DNA from: an uncultured Mucilaginibacter sp.
GTDB taxonomy: Bacteria > Bacteroidota > Bacteroidia > Sphingobacteriales > Sphingobacteriaceae
Direction: 5' to 3'
Assembly (NCBI RefSeq): GCF_946479965.1
Contig: NZ_CAMLHX010000046.1
Coordinates: forward strand, 1 to 33,484
DNA: 33,484 bases
Numbering within the stretch: the stretch's first letter is position 1; the number at the start of each line of letters is the position of its first letter. The translations under genes and the position numbers were made by a program. Below are positions 8,431 through 17,044 of this stretch, piece after piece. The notes beneath the pieces were generated by a model. The model was not told the origin of the DNA. It did no database searches and saw nothing but the letters and a program-made list of their open reading frames with translations.

Positions 8431-9573
8431 CTATGCTTTAGCAGTCAAGCTCCGCTCAATTACCTCGGCGTAATAACTTTCGTACAGCGGCAATATTTTT
8501 GATAGCTCAAATTCTTTAGCGCGGGCAAGTGCATTTTCTTTAAAGCTGGCTAAACGGGAATCATCTTCTAAAATATAGATAGAACTTTCGGCCATGCCGT
8601 CAATATCACCAATATCACGTAAAAAGCCGGTAACACCCTCTAGGTTCAACTCAGGCAGGCCGCCGGTATTGGTACTTATAACAGGCACCTTACAGGCCAT
8701 GGCTTCAAGGGCTGCCAACCCAAAGCTTTCAGATTGCGATGGCATCAAAAACAGATCGGATACAGAAAGTATCTCCTCAATCGCATCCTGCTTGCCCAAA
8801 AAGCGGGTATCTTCGCTAACTCCCAGATCACGGCACAATTGCTCGCACGCCGACCGCTCGCCACCATCACCCACCATCAGCAATTTTGAAGGTATCTTTT
8901 CGCGGATCTTGGCAAATATCTTCACCACATCTTCAGTACGCTTTACCTTGCGGAAGTTGGAGGTATGTATCAGTATTTTTTCGCCATTTGGCGCTATTGC
9001 TTTCTTAAAATGATCTTTAGGTTTCAAGCTGAAACGGGTAAGATCGATGAAATTGGGGATCACCCTTATATCGTTCTCAATATCAAAAAACTCAAAAGTA
9101 TCCTTCTTTAAATTTTCTGATACTGCGGTTACACCGTCAGACTTATTGATAGAAAAGGTAACTACCGGCTTATAGGTGCGGTCTTTACCAACCAGTGTAA
9201 TATCAGTACCGTGCAAGGTAGTTACAACAGGAATATAAATGCCGTAGGTTAACAATATCTGCTTGGCCATAAATGCTGCCGAAGCATGCGGGATAGCGTA
9301 GTGCACGTGCAATACATCCAGTTTTTCAAAACGCACTACATCAACCAAGCGGCTAGCCAGGGCCACCTCATAAGGCGCATAGTCAAACAGCGGATAATTA
9401 GCTACCGATACCTCGTGGTAGAACAAATTTTCAGAAAAAAAGTCTAAACGGGCCGGCTGATTGTAAGTGATAAAGTGTACCTGGTGTCCGTTGTCAGCAA
9501 GAGCTTTGCCCAGCTCAGTGGCAACTACGCCGCTACCGCCAAAGGTTGGATAGCAAACTATTCCGATCTTCAT
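8431..9573 (-). CDS. bshA: N-acetyl-alpha-D-glucosaminyl L-malate synthase
   Basis: 380-residue GT-B fold, family 4 glycosyltransferase. BshA joins GlcNAc from UDP-GlcNAc to L-malate, the first step of bacillithiol synthesis, in the cytoplasm. BshA hallmarks are the N-terminal GIVCYPTFGGSGVVATELG with the glycine loop (about 11-18), FITYNQPARLDFF, HVHYAIPHASAA (about 95-106), TTLHGTDITLVG, and the C-terminal donor-site motif SQSESFGLAALEAMAC (about 277-292), which carries the paired Glu residues. Length and motifs match BshA of Firmicutes and Bacteroidota. No bshB or bshC is in the window. A TAAACTTG box (one mismatch to TAnnTTTG, minus strand, 9608-9601) lies about 28 nt upstream and may be its promoter. 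Confidence 0.93.
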   Translation of the reverse strand: MKIGIVCYPTFGGSGVVATELGKALADNGHQVHFITYNQPARLDFFSENLFYHEVSVANYPLFDYAPYEVALASRLVDVVRFEKLDVLHVHYAIPHASAAFMAKQILLTYGIYIPVVTTLHGTDITLVGKDRTYKPVVTFSINKSDGVTAVSENLKKDTFEFFDIENDIRVIPNFIDLTRFSLKPKDHFKKAIAPNGEKILIHTSNFRKVKRTEDVVKIFAKIREKIPSKLLMVGDGGERSACEQLCRDLGVSEDTRFLGKQDAIEEILSVSDLFLMPSQSESFGLAALEAMACKVPVISTNTGGLPELNLEGVTGFLRDIGDIDGMAESSIYILEDDSRLASFKENALARAKEFELSKILPLYESYYAEVIERSLTAKA

Positions 9574-9674
9574 TTATAAAGTATGAGTTGAATTACGCTG
9601 CAAGTTTAACAGCATTTTACAACATTAGTGTTAGCAGGATGTAATATTGTTACTATCAACTAAATTAGAAAAAG

Positions 9675-11492
9675 CTATTCCATGCCCTTCTCAATTGCCT
9701 GGTACACAACATCCTGAATTCGAGGCCTTATACTTAAGCTGGTTAGCTTGCTGCTTACATCAGGATAAACACGGTTGGAAAGGAATATATAAACAAGGTT
9801 ATACTTAGGATCAACCCAAACACAAGTGCCTGTAAAGCCGGTGTGTCCATAGGTTTGATCAGACGCCCGCTCAGACGGGTAGTGCTTATCCCCTGCCGGA
9901 TCCCATCGGTCAAAACCTAATCCGCGCCTGCTTACGTTGGAGTATTTTGCCGTAAACTGCTTAATCGTTCCCGACTTTATATATTCTTCTCCTCCGTATT
10001 TTCCGCCATTTAGCAGCATTTGGTACAAAGTTGCCATATCAATAGCGCTGCCAAATAAGCCCGCGTGCCCGGCTACCCCACCCATTAATGCGGCGGTAGG
10101 ATCATGCACATACCCCTTCAATGTTGCTTTGCGGTACTTACGATCTATCTCCGTCGGTGGTATTCTATCCGCATCAAAACGGTAGAGCGGCAAAAAACCT
10201 GTGGTTTGCATGCCCAGCGGAGTATAAAAGTTCTTTTGGGTATAATCAGCTTCGCTGGTAGCGGTAATATTTTCCATTATCTGTTGCAGTACACACATCC
10301 CCACATCACTGTAAACATACTGCCCGCGCGTTCTAAGCGGACCGCGCAGCATTTTGGGCCACATCACATTTTTAAAATAATCTTTAATCAAATAATAATT
10401 CTCGTTTAGCTTAGTCGGGTAAGCGGCTGATGAGTCCGCGCTGTGCTCCTGCGGCTTAACTACTTCAACGGTGGGTATATCGGCAATAAAGCCCGCCTGG
10501 TGGATGAGTATCTCCCATATACGCACATCCTTAGCGGGTGTATTTTTTGCCTCAGGCAGGTAATCGGCCACTGTGGCGTTGATATCCAATTTACCCTCAT
10601 CTACCAGTTTCATGGCTTCGATAGTAGTCGCGGAGACTTTGGTCATGGAAGCCAGATCGAAAATATCTGTCACCTTATTTTGTATTACCGGCTCGTAAGT
10701 ATGGAAGCCGTAGGCCTTGTTAAATATCACTTTTCCATCCTTAGCTACCAGTACTACGCAGCCGGGTGTGGCGTGCTGACCAATGGCTTCACGGGCTATT
10801 TTATCAATGTCTGCCAGGTTTTCTGATCGGATGCCCACCTCTTCTGGAACAGTATACTGCAAACGGATCTGCTTCGTAGTAAAACCCGTTCCGGGCGTTA
10901 GCTTCTGCGTATAGGCGGTTGTTATTTTTTGGGTGATAGCTACTCCGCCAAATATAGCCTGCGCCACAAAATTGGATGATACCGGCGTTATACGTTCTGC
11001 GCAAAGGATCGGCCCGTTAAAATCATTGAGGAATTGTAATTGCATGCCCCTGCCAAAGTAGGCTACTATTATATCCTTTAACTTTTGGTTGGCCTTTATA
11101 AAATCTGTTATCTTGGGATTAACAATATCCGCTTCGTTTAACTGTACAATAATTGTATTATACATTTTTACGTCGCGCGAAAGATCGTCTATGCTTTTAG
11201 GGCCCAAATAATCTGTGCCTTTAAAGGTCTCTACTTTGGCGTAGTTATTCAGCAGGCTATCAAAACCTGCAGCGAAAACATTAGAGAAACGGATACTGGC
11301 TATTTTCTTTTCAGCGAGGTTTTTTAGTGGGATGATATCTTTCCGGTTGTTGAGTAATACCGTTGACGTTTGCACCTGGCGTTGTTCAACAAGGTAAGCC
11401 TCGCCCGAGTATGGATTTTGAGCGCAGGCAGAATTAAGTAAAATAAATGCCGATATAATTATAGTAAAGCCAAACGGCCTATTTTTTCTCAT
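9675..11492 (-). CDS. Exported serine hydrolase with orphan GH3 C-terminal-like domain
   Basis: 605 residues. A signal peptide (about 1-24, cleavage near ACA/QN) is followed by a region (about 36-205, starting VQTSTVLLNNRKDIIPL) that resembles the C-terminal domain of glycoside hydrolase family 3 proteins. Then comes a class-C beta-lactamase-like serine hydrolase (about 215-600). Catalytic motifs are present: Ser282-x-x-Lys285 (ASMTK), Tyr394-Ser-Asp in the place of YxN, and His550-Thr-Gly in the place of KTG. In Bacteroidota this pair of domains usually follows an N-terminal GH3 TIM barrel in one protein of nearly 1000 residues. Here the barrel is absent and no frame for it lies upstream. 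A role in peptidoglycan or peptide/ester hydrolysis in the periplasm is inferred. The start codon overlaps the end of the amidohydrolase gene by 14 nt, indicating coupling. Confidence 0.85.
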   Translation of the reverse strand: MRKNRPFGFTIIISAFILLNSACAQNPYSGEAYLVEQRQVQTSTVLLNNRKDIIPLKNLAEKKIASIRFSNVFAAGFDSLLNNYAKVETFKGTDYLGPKSIDDLSRDVKMYNTIIVQLNEADIVNPKITDFIKANQKLKDIIVAYFGRGMQLQFLNDFNGPILCAERITPVSSNFVAQAIFGGVAITQKITTAYTQKLTPGTGFTTKQIRLQYTVPEEVGIRSENLADIDKIAREAIGQHATPGCVVLVAKDGKVIFNKAYGFHTYEPVIQNKVTDIFDLASMTKVSATTIEAMKLVDEGKLDINATVADYLPEAKNTPAKDVRIWEILIHQAGFIADIPTVEVVKPQEHSADSSAAYPTKLNENYYLIKDYFKNVMWPKMLRGPLRTRGQYVYSDVGMCVLQQIMENITATSEADYTQKNFYTPLGMQTTGFLPLYRFDADRIPPTEIDRKYRKATLKGYVHDPTAALMGGVAGHAGLFGSAIDMATLYQMLLNGGKYGGEEYIKSGTIKQFTAKYSNVSRRGLGFDRWDPAGDKHYPSERASDQTYGHTGFTGTCVWVDPKYNLVYIFLSNRVYPDVSSKLTSLSIRPRIQDVVYQAIEKGME

Positions 11493-13110
11493 ACACTTTC
11501 TCTCCGTTGATATAGCTTTTTAAAACTTTAGCATAAGGCAATTGACTGGCACTTACCCGCATAATATCAGCGTCTAATATAACAAAATCGGCATATTTAC
11601 CGGGCTCAATGCTGCCTTTCTCCTTTTCCTCAAAATTAGCTTTCGCTGCCCAAATGGTCATACCTTTTAACGCTTCTGTCCGGGTTATCGCATTTTCAGG
11701 TTGAAATCCTTTTTCGGGATAACCCTTCAAGTCCTTGCGGGCAACCGCAGCATAAAAAGTGTATAGCGGATTTATGCTCTCCACCGGAAAATCTGTTCCT
11801 AACGCCATCCAGCCGTTCTGTTTTAAAAGTTGGTTATAGGCGTAAGCAGTTTTTATGCGATCTTCTCCTAAACGCTTGCCTGCCCAATACATATCAGATG
11901 TTGCGTGCGTAGGCTGAACAGATGGTATAATATTATTATCGCCAAAATAGTGCAGATCCTCTGGCGCAACTATTTGGGCGTGTTCTATACGCCAGCGTTT
12001 ATCATTTTTGCCCTTTAATACATCGGCATAAATTTTCAGCATAACCCGATTGGCCGAGTCGCCAATGGCGTGGGTGTTTAATTGAATATTAGTGTTGGCG
12101 AGCTTCTCAGCAACTTGCTGAAAATGCTGCGGGTTACTCAACAAAAATCCGCTCCAACCTGCCTGATCTGCATAGGGCCGCAGCAGGCACGCCCCCCGCG
12201 AGCCCAATGCGCCGTCGGCATACATTTTTATAGACCGTACGTTAAGGCGTGGTGATTTAAATATACCGTTCTTAAAAAGGTAATTATAATTTTCTTCCCT
12301 GTCCGCCAGCATCACATACATCCGCATTTTCAGATCGCCCTTTTTTTGTAGTTGGTTAATAGTGTTGACCATGGTATACGGCAACCCTGCATCGTCAACG
12401 GTGGTTAAACCCACCGCCAGGCAGTTTTGCTGCGCACTTAACAAAGCGGCTTGTGTTACCTGCTCGTCGGCAGCCGGAATTTTACGGGTGACTATTCCAA
12501 CCGCATTATCCAACAACACACCGGTAAGCTTACCGTTTATGGTTTCAATTTCGCCGCCGGTTACTTTCTGATTTGGTTTTATACCCGCAATATCCAACGC
12601 GGCCTGGTTGGCAATGGCGGCATGCCCGTCAATACGCGAGAGGAGCACCGGCCGCATGGGGAAAAGAGAATCAAGCAGTGCCTTATCCGGAAATTTTTTA
12701 CCCGGCCATAAGTTTTGGTCCCAGCCATTACCTATTACCCAACCGTCGAGATTATTCCTCACAAATGACTGTACAGAATCTGTTACCGCGTGCCAGGTAG
12801 ATATTCCTTTAAGGTTTACCTGCTGCAAGCCTAATCCGTATTCGTAAAAATGCGTGTGTGCATCAATAAAGCCGGGGTATATGGCTTTACCCTGCGCGTC
12901 TATAACTTCGCGGGCCAGATATTCCTCCTCTAATTCCGCTGCTTTACCAACAGCAACAATTTTACCCGCGTTAATAACAAAGGCATCGGCTATGGTGAAG
13001 GTGCTGTCGACCGTGTAAATCACCGCGTTCTTTATCAGCAGGTCTGCATTAAATTCCTTCTTTTTACAGGCTGCTGCTAAAAGCAACAGTAGGGGCCATA
13101 GTTTTTTCAT
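11479..13110 (-). CDS. Amidohydrolase family 3 (YtcJ-like) lipoprotein
   Basis: 543 residues, typical for the YtcJ/amidohydrolase-3 group of metal-dependent hydrolases, whose natural substrates are largely unknown. The N-terminus (MKKLWPLLLLLAAAC) is a lipoprotein signal with Cys15 as likely lipidated residue, so the enzyme should be membrane-anchored. The beta-sandwich segment VIYTVDSTFTIADAFVINAGKI precedes the TIM barrel with metal-binding His85 and His87 (FIDAHTHF). Later metal/active-site segments are IDGHAAIANQAAL, ADGALGSRGACL, WRIEHAQIV and NTHAIGDSANR. The C-terminal KGSIEPGKYADFVILDAD closes the sandwich. Its last 14 nt overlap the start of the exported serine hydrolase gene, so the two are probably one operon handling an envelope or extracellular substrate; that link is inference. 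Confidence 0.88.
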   Translation of the reverse strand: MKKLWPLLLLLAAACKKKEFNADLLIKNAVIYTVDSTFTIADAFVINAGKIVAVGKAAELEEEYLAREVIDAQGKAIYPGFIDAHTHFYEYGLGLQQVNLKGISTWHAVTDSVQSFVRNNLDGWVIGNGWDQNLWPGKKFPDKALLDSLFPMRPVLLSRIDGHAAIANQAALDIAGIKPNQKVTGGEIETINGKLTGVLLDNAVGIVTRKIPAADEQVTQAALLSAQQNCLAVGLTTVDDAGLPYTMVNTINQLQKKGDLKMRMYVMLADREENYNYLFKNGIFKSPRLNVRSIKMYADGALGSRGACLLRPYADQAGWSGFLLSNPQHFQQVAEKLANTNIQLNTHAIGDSANRVMLKIYADVLKGKNDKRWRIEHAQIVAPEDLHYFGDNNIIPSVQPTHATSDMYWAGKRLGEDRIKTAYAYNQLLKQNGWMALGTDFPVESINPLYTFYAAVARKDLKGYPEKGFQPENAITRTEALKGMTIWAAKANFEEKEKGSIEPGKYADFVILDADIMRVSASQLPYAKVLKSYINGEKVYEKK

Positions 13111-13231
13111 CGCGGCGGGAACTACATTTCGGTAAATATATTTAACGTAATAGTATATACAACGCTTAGCAAATAATGTTAGGAAGCTCCTTAATTTTTT
13201 GACTCAATTCAGCTCTGATAAGAAGAATATC

Positions 13232-13440
13232 CTGTTGCACGGTAGCGGTAAAAATATCCATTTTACAACCATCTGTAAATTAGCGATTTAAAACAATTTT
13301 ACAGCTAAACTTCCTGACGAATAAGTCTGTTGCAAAGTGTTGCATGTTTAAACTTTCAATACTTATAAAATACTAACAAACAGATGATTGCAAAAAAAGC
13401 TGTTGCAAGTGTTGCAAAGTGTTGTATATATTTCTGCAAC
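13232..13440. repeat. Dispersed intergenic element, GTTGCA variant, copy 2
   Basis: In the 474-nt divergent gap between the amidohydrolase and mutL. GTTGCA lies at 13234, 13329, 13339, 13402 and 13411, with a degenerate GTTGTA at 13421; spacing within clusters is 9-10 bp. An inverted TGCAAC is at 13435. The core ACAGCTAAAC...CTGAC..ATAAGT (13301-13326) followed by CAAAGTGTTGCA aligns with copy 1 at 141-183, where the hexamer is GTTCCA. No gene is seen elsewhere in 13111-13584; the mutL promoter must lie here or within the element. Confidence 0.65.
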
Positions 13441-13584
13441 ACCCCGTTATATGATCTTTGCGCTTTGATCCAATTACTGCCTTTTAATAACCAGAAAAAG
13501 TCCATCGGGTCAGCTAGCATTTAGTAGCCTAATATCCCCCCAAATAATTAATTTAGCATCGGAAAGAAATTGAAGGGAAATTTA

Positions 13585-15444
13585 ATGTCAGATATAATTC
13601 AGCTTTTACCGGATTCCGTTGCCAACCAGATAGCCGCCGGCGAGGTAGTGCAAAGGCCCGCATCTGCGGTAAAAGAACTGATAGAGAACGCTATTGATGC
13701 CGGTTCCGATAAAATACAATTGATTGTTAAGGACGCAGGCAAATCATTGATACAGGTAATTGATAACGGCTGCGGCATGAGCGGTACAGACGCGCGCATG
13801 AGTTTTGAGCGCCACGCCACATCCAAAATAAAGAAAGCCGATGACCTTTTTGCCATCCGTACCATGGGTTTCAGGGGCGAGGCTTTGGCATCTATCGCGG
13901 CTATCGCGCAGGTGGAGCTAAGAACCCGCCGCCACGAGGATGAGTTGGGAACGCAGCTGTTTATTGAAGGATCGGAAGTATTAAAACAGGAAGCCTGCTC
14001 TGCTACTCCCGGAACTTCCATATCGGTTAAAAACCTTTTTTATAATATCCCCGCCCGCCGCAACTTTTTAAAAAGCAACCCGGTAGAGATGCGGCATATC
14101 ATTGACGAGTTTCAGCGTATCGCCTTAGCCCATCCGGAAGTGTTTTTTACCCTGCATCATGACGGGCAGGAAGTTTACCACCTACCCGCCGTTACTTTAA
14201 AGCAGCGCATTGTACACTTGTTGGGCAACAATTACAACCAGCGTTTGGTACCGGTTGAAGAAGATACCACCATCATTAAACTAAACGGCTTTGTTGGCAA
14301 GCCCGAGTTTGCCCGTAAAACCCGTGGCGAGCAGTTCTTTTTTGTGAACAACCGTTTTATAAAGGATGCTTACCTTAATCATGCTGTTTTAACTGCTTTT
14401 GAGGAGTTATTGCCTGATGAGTCCTTCCCGCTGTATGTGTTGTTTATTGATATCGATCCATCAAAAATTGACATCAACGTACATCCTACCAAAACAGAAA
14501 TAAAATACCAGGACGAGAAAGCTATTTATGCCATTATCCGCTCTGCGGTAAAGCGTTCGTTGGGGCGTTATAACATTACACCAAGTTTAGATTTTGACCA
14601 GGAGAACAGCATTGAGCACTTGATAACGCCCAAGCCGTTTGAAGAGATCATTGCACCCTCAATTAAGTTCGATCCTACTTTCAATCCCTTTGCTGAACGG
14701 AATACGGAAAGGCCATTAACATCTTCTTCCCATCAGCGCGATAGCGGCTATCGCAGTGCTGCTATCCCCCAAAATTGGGATACCTTATATGAAATAAGCA
14801 AGCGCGATACAAGCACGCAGCATGAGATGCATGTAGAAAAAACCGTCGCGGTTGATGAGCAGGAAGTAAGCAAAACCAGCGAGCGTCAGTTTTTTCAGAT
14901 CCATAACCGGTTTATCATTTCGCCCATTAAATCGGGCTTTATGCTGATAGACCAGCAGGCCGCGCACGAGCGGATATTATATGAGCGCTTTTTGCAGCAA
15001 CTGCAAAACCATTCGGGTGTTAGTCAGCAAAGCTTATTTCCGCAATCGCTTACACTAAACGGCGCGGATTTTGAGTTATTAAAAGAGCTTTTGCCGGACA
15101 TACGCGGACTGGGTTTTGACATACGCGAATTTGGTAAAAATACCGTAGTGGTTGAAGGCGTTCCTGCTGATCTGAACAATGCCGATGGGCACCAGTTACT
15201 GGAGCATTTATTAGAAGGTTTTAAAAACAACCTGAGTATTTTAAAGTTGGATAAACGGGATAACCTGGCACGGTCGCTGGCGCGTAATGCGGCTATAAAA
15301 GCCGGTACAAAGCTATCATTAGAAGAAATGAATTTATTGACTGATCAGCTTTTTGCCTGCCAGCTGCCCAACATAGCCCTTAACAGTAAGCCTGTTATTA
15401 GTACATTTACCTTAACTGAATTGTTAGAACGGTTTGAAAAATAA
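13585..15444 (+). CDS. mutL: DNA mismatch repair protein MutL
   Basis: 619 residues. MutL couples mismatch recognition by MutS to strand incision. The GHKL ATPase motifs are in order: ELIENAIDAG (motif I), DNGCGM, RHATSKI and GFRGEALASIA, all in the first 110 residues. A transducer domain with the conserved VHPTKTEIKY follows, then a variable linker (about 345-440) and a C-terminal dimerisation/nuclease domain. The metal-binding motif reads DQQAAHERILYE from Asp456, that is DQHA(x)2E(x)4E with His replaced by Gln, so endonuclease activity is plausible. I chose the ATG at 13585, preceded by GAAGGGA, because MSDIIQLLPDSVANQIAAGE is the standard MutL N-terminus. A TTG at 13570 would add five residues. 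It is the first gene of a compact four-gene cluster. Confidence 0.96.
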   Translation: MSDIIQLLPDSVANQIAAGEVVQRPASAVKELIENAIDAGSDKIQLIVKDAGKSLIQVIDNGCGMSGTDARMSFERHATSKIKKADDLFAIRTMGFRGEALASIAAIAQVELRTRRHEDELGTQLFIEGSEVLKQEACSATPGTSISVKNLFYNIPARRNFLKSNPVEMRHIIDEFQRIALAHPEVFFTLHHDGQEVYHLPAVTLKQRIVHLLGNNYNQRLVPVEEDTTIIKLNGFVGKPEFARKTRGEQFFFVNNRFIKDAYLNHAVLTAFEELLPDESFPLYVLFIDIDPSKIDINVHPTKTEIKYQDEKAIYAIIRSAVKRSLGRYNITPSLDFDQENSIEHLITPKPFEEIIAPSIKFDPTFNPFAERNTERPLTSSSHQRDSGYRSAAIPQNWDTLYEISKRDTSTQHEMHVEKTVAVDEQEVSKTSERQFFQIHNRFIISPIKSGFMLIDQQAAHERILYERFLQQLQNHSGVSQQSLFPQSLTLNGADFELLKELLPDIRGLGFDIREFGKNTVVVEGVPADLNNADGHQLLEHLLEGFKNNLSILKLDKRDNLARSLARNAAIKAGTKLSLEEMNLLTDQLFACQLPNIALNSKPVISTFTLTELLERFEK

Positions 15445-15459
15445 CCGAATTTTATATTT

Positions 15460-16164
15460 ATGATGCAATCTCCTTTAGCTAATATATCACCGGTTGTAAA
15501 AAACCTGCTTATTATTAATGTCATCTGCTTTCTGCCGTTTCTGTTGTTTAATCCGGCATTGGTTAATAATATTTATAATCTGGCGTCGGCCCATTATTTT
15601 GATTCCCCTTTATTTAAACCCTGGCAGCCAATAACCTACATGTTCTTTCATGGTGGCTGGGCACACATTATATTCAACATGTTTGCTCTTTATTCATTTG
15701 GAAGCATTTTGGAGTACAATATGGGCTCGAAGAGATTTGTCATGTTTTATTTTATATGCGGCTTAGGCGGCATTGCCTTACAACTGCTGGTGCAGGGTAT
15801 AGAGGTTTATCAGCTAACCGGTGGCTTTACTGTAGCCGATGATTTTTCAGCTTCGTCAGAAGTTATACAAAAACTGCAAGGGATATATGGATCATCCATG
15901 GTGGGTGCATCCGGAGCGATATTTGGTTTGCTTATTGCTTTCGGGATGTTGTATCCTAATGCCGAAATGATGATCATGTTTATACCTGTTCCGGTTAAAG
16001 CCAAATATATTATGCCGTTTTACGTTGTTTTAGAACTGATGCTTGGTTTGGGGCAATTTAATGGCGATAACGTTGCACACTTTGCCCACTTAGGTGGTGC
16101 TTTAATAGGTTTTATATTAATAAAGGCCTGGCGCTTACAGGGCCCCGGCAAGTATGGTTATTGA
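15460..16164 (+). CDS. Rhomboid family intramembrane serine protease (first of pair)
   Basis: 234 residues with about six hydrophobic helices, the size of a minimal bacterial rhomboid, which cleaves membrane proteins within the lipid bilayer. The catalytic dyad is intact: Ser151 in the canonical GASG (VGASGAIFGLL) and His210 in AHFAHLGGALIGF. The loop/TM2 signature FFHGGWAHIIFNMFALYSFG is present. It starts 15 nt after the mutL stop, with two adjacent ATGs (15460 and 15463), and is followed 13 nt later by a second rhomboid, so the two are almost surely co-transcribed with mutL. Substrates are unknown. Sequence between TM3 and TM4 (about 110-145) is longer than in the second copy. Confidence 0.93.
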   Translation: MMQSPLANISPVVKNLLIINVICFLPFLLFNPALVNNIYNLASAHYFDSPLFKPWQPITYMFFHGGWAHIIFNMFALYSFGSILEYNMGSKRFVMFYFICGLGGIALQLLVQGIEVYQLTGGFTVADDFSASSEVIQKLQGIYGSSMVGASGAIFGLLIAFGMLYPNAEMMIMFIPVPVKAKYIMPFYVVLELMLGLGQFNGDNVAHFAHLGGALIGFILIKAWRLQGPGKYGY

Positions 16165-16177
16165 TGTTAATTGATCT

Positions 16178-17044
16178 ATGACTTTTTGGGATAACATACA
16201 ATATAAAATAAACGGCTTACGCAGTAAGCTTTATCTGTTGATATGGATAAATATTATTGTGTTTTTGGTGCTTAATGTGCCCGCAGTATTCGAGGGTCAT
16301 ATATCCCAAACACAAAACATTCTTACATTCAGCGATACTTATCTTGCGTTGCCTTCAAATCTTAAGGAGTTATTAAAACATTTTTGGACACCTTTCACCT
16401 ATATGTTTATGCACGCTGGTGTGCGGCATATCCTATTCAATATGCTGGGGCTGTACTGGTTCGGACAAATATTTGAGGAGTTTTTAGGAAAAAAACGTAC
16501 TATAGGTCTTTACCTTTTGGGAGGGCTTTCTGGCGCTATTCTATTTGTGATAGCCTTTAATTTGCTGCCTCTATTTTCCTATGTAAAACAGGTTAGCTAC
16601 GTGGTTGGAGCCTCTGCAAGTGTTATGGCGGTTGTGATTGGTGCAGCAACTCTTGTACCCCATTACGAAGTTAATTTAATACTCATAGGTCCTATCAGAA
16701 TAAAATGGATCGCTTTGTTTTATGTGGTGGTAGATTTTTTGGGCACCACCGGCCCCAATGCGGGCGGCGAAATTGCCCATTTAGGCGGTGCACTCATTGG
16801 CTTTATTTATGTAAAACAACTACAGCGCGGCAACGATTGGATAGAAAACATAACCGGAATATTCAAACGCAAATCAAAACTCAAAGTAGTTTCAACCAAC
16901 CACGATAAAAGATCGTCGGCAAAACCGCGCCAGGAAGATGTTGATGCTATATTGGACAAAATTTCGACAACGGGATACGACAGCTTAACCAAGCAGGAAA
17001 AAGAAATTCTTTTCCGCGCCAGCAAACATGAAGAAGAGATCTAA
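16178..17044 (+). CDS. Rhomboid family intramembrane serine protease (second of pair) with cytosolic C-terminal extension
   Basis: 288 residues: six-helix rhomboid core (about 15-215) plus a charged C-terminal tail (about 225-288). Ser146 sits in GASA rather than GASG: the residue after the nucleophile is Ala instead of Gly. His201 (EIAHLGGALIGF) and the TM2 signature FMHAGVRHILFNMLGLYWFG are intact, so activity is likely but may differ in rate or specificity. The tail ends with VDAILDKISTTGYDSLTKQE, a motif I recognise as recurring in Bacteroidota rhomboids (DUF6576-like). It is paralogous to the preceding gene, with little conservation outside the active-site helices. The last 17 nt overlap the next gene. 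Confidence 0.92.
   Translation: MTFWDNIQYKINGLRSKLYLLIWINIIVFLVLNVPAVFEGHISQTQNILTFSDTYLALPSNLKELLKHFWTPFTYMFMHAGVRHILFNMLGLYWFGQIFEEFLGKKRTIGLYLLGGLSGAILFVIAFNLLPLFSYVKQVSYVVGASASVMAVVIGAATLVPHYEVNLILIGPIRIKWIALFYVVVDFLGTTGPNAGGEIAHLGGALIGFIYVKQLQRGNDWIENITGIFKRKSKLKVVSTNHDKRSSAKPRQEDVDAILDKISTTGYDSLTKQEKEILFRASKHEEEI

Noticed and set aside
8594..9013. 139-residue plus-strand frame
   Set aside because: Fully antisense to bshA, whose motifs are intact; composition (Ser/Arg-rich) is typical of a shadow frame.
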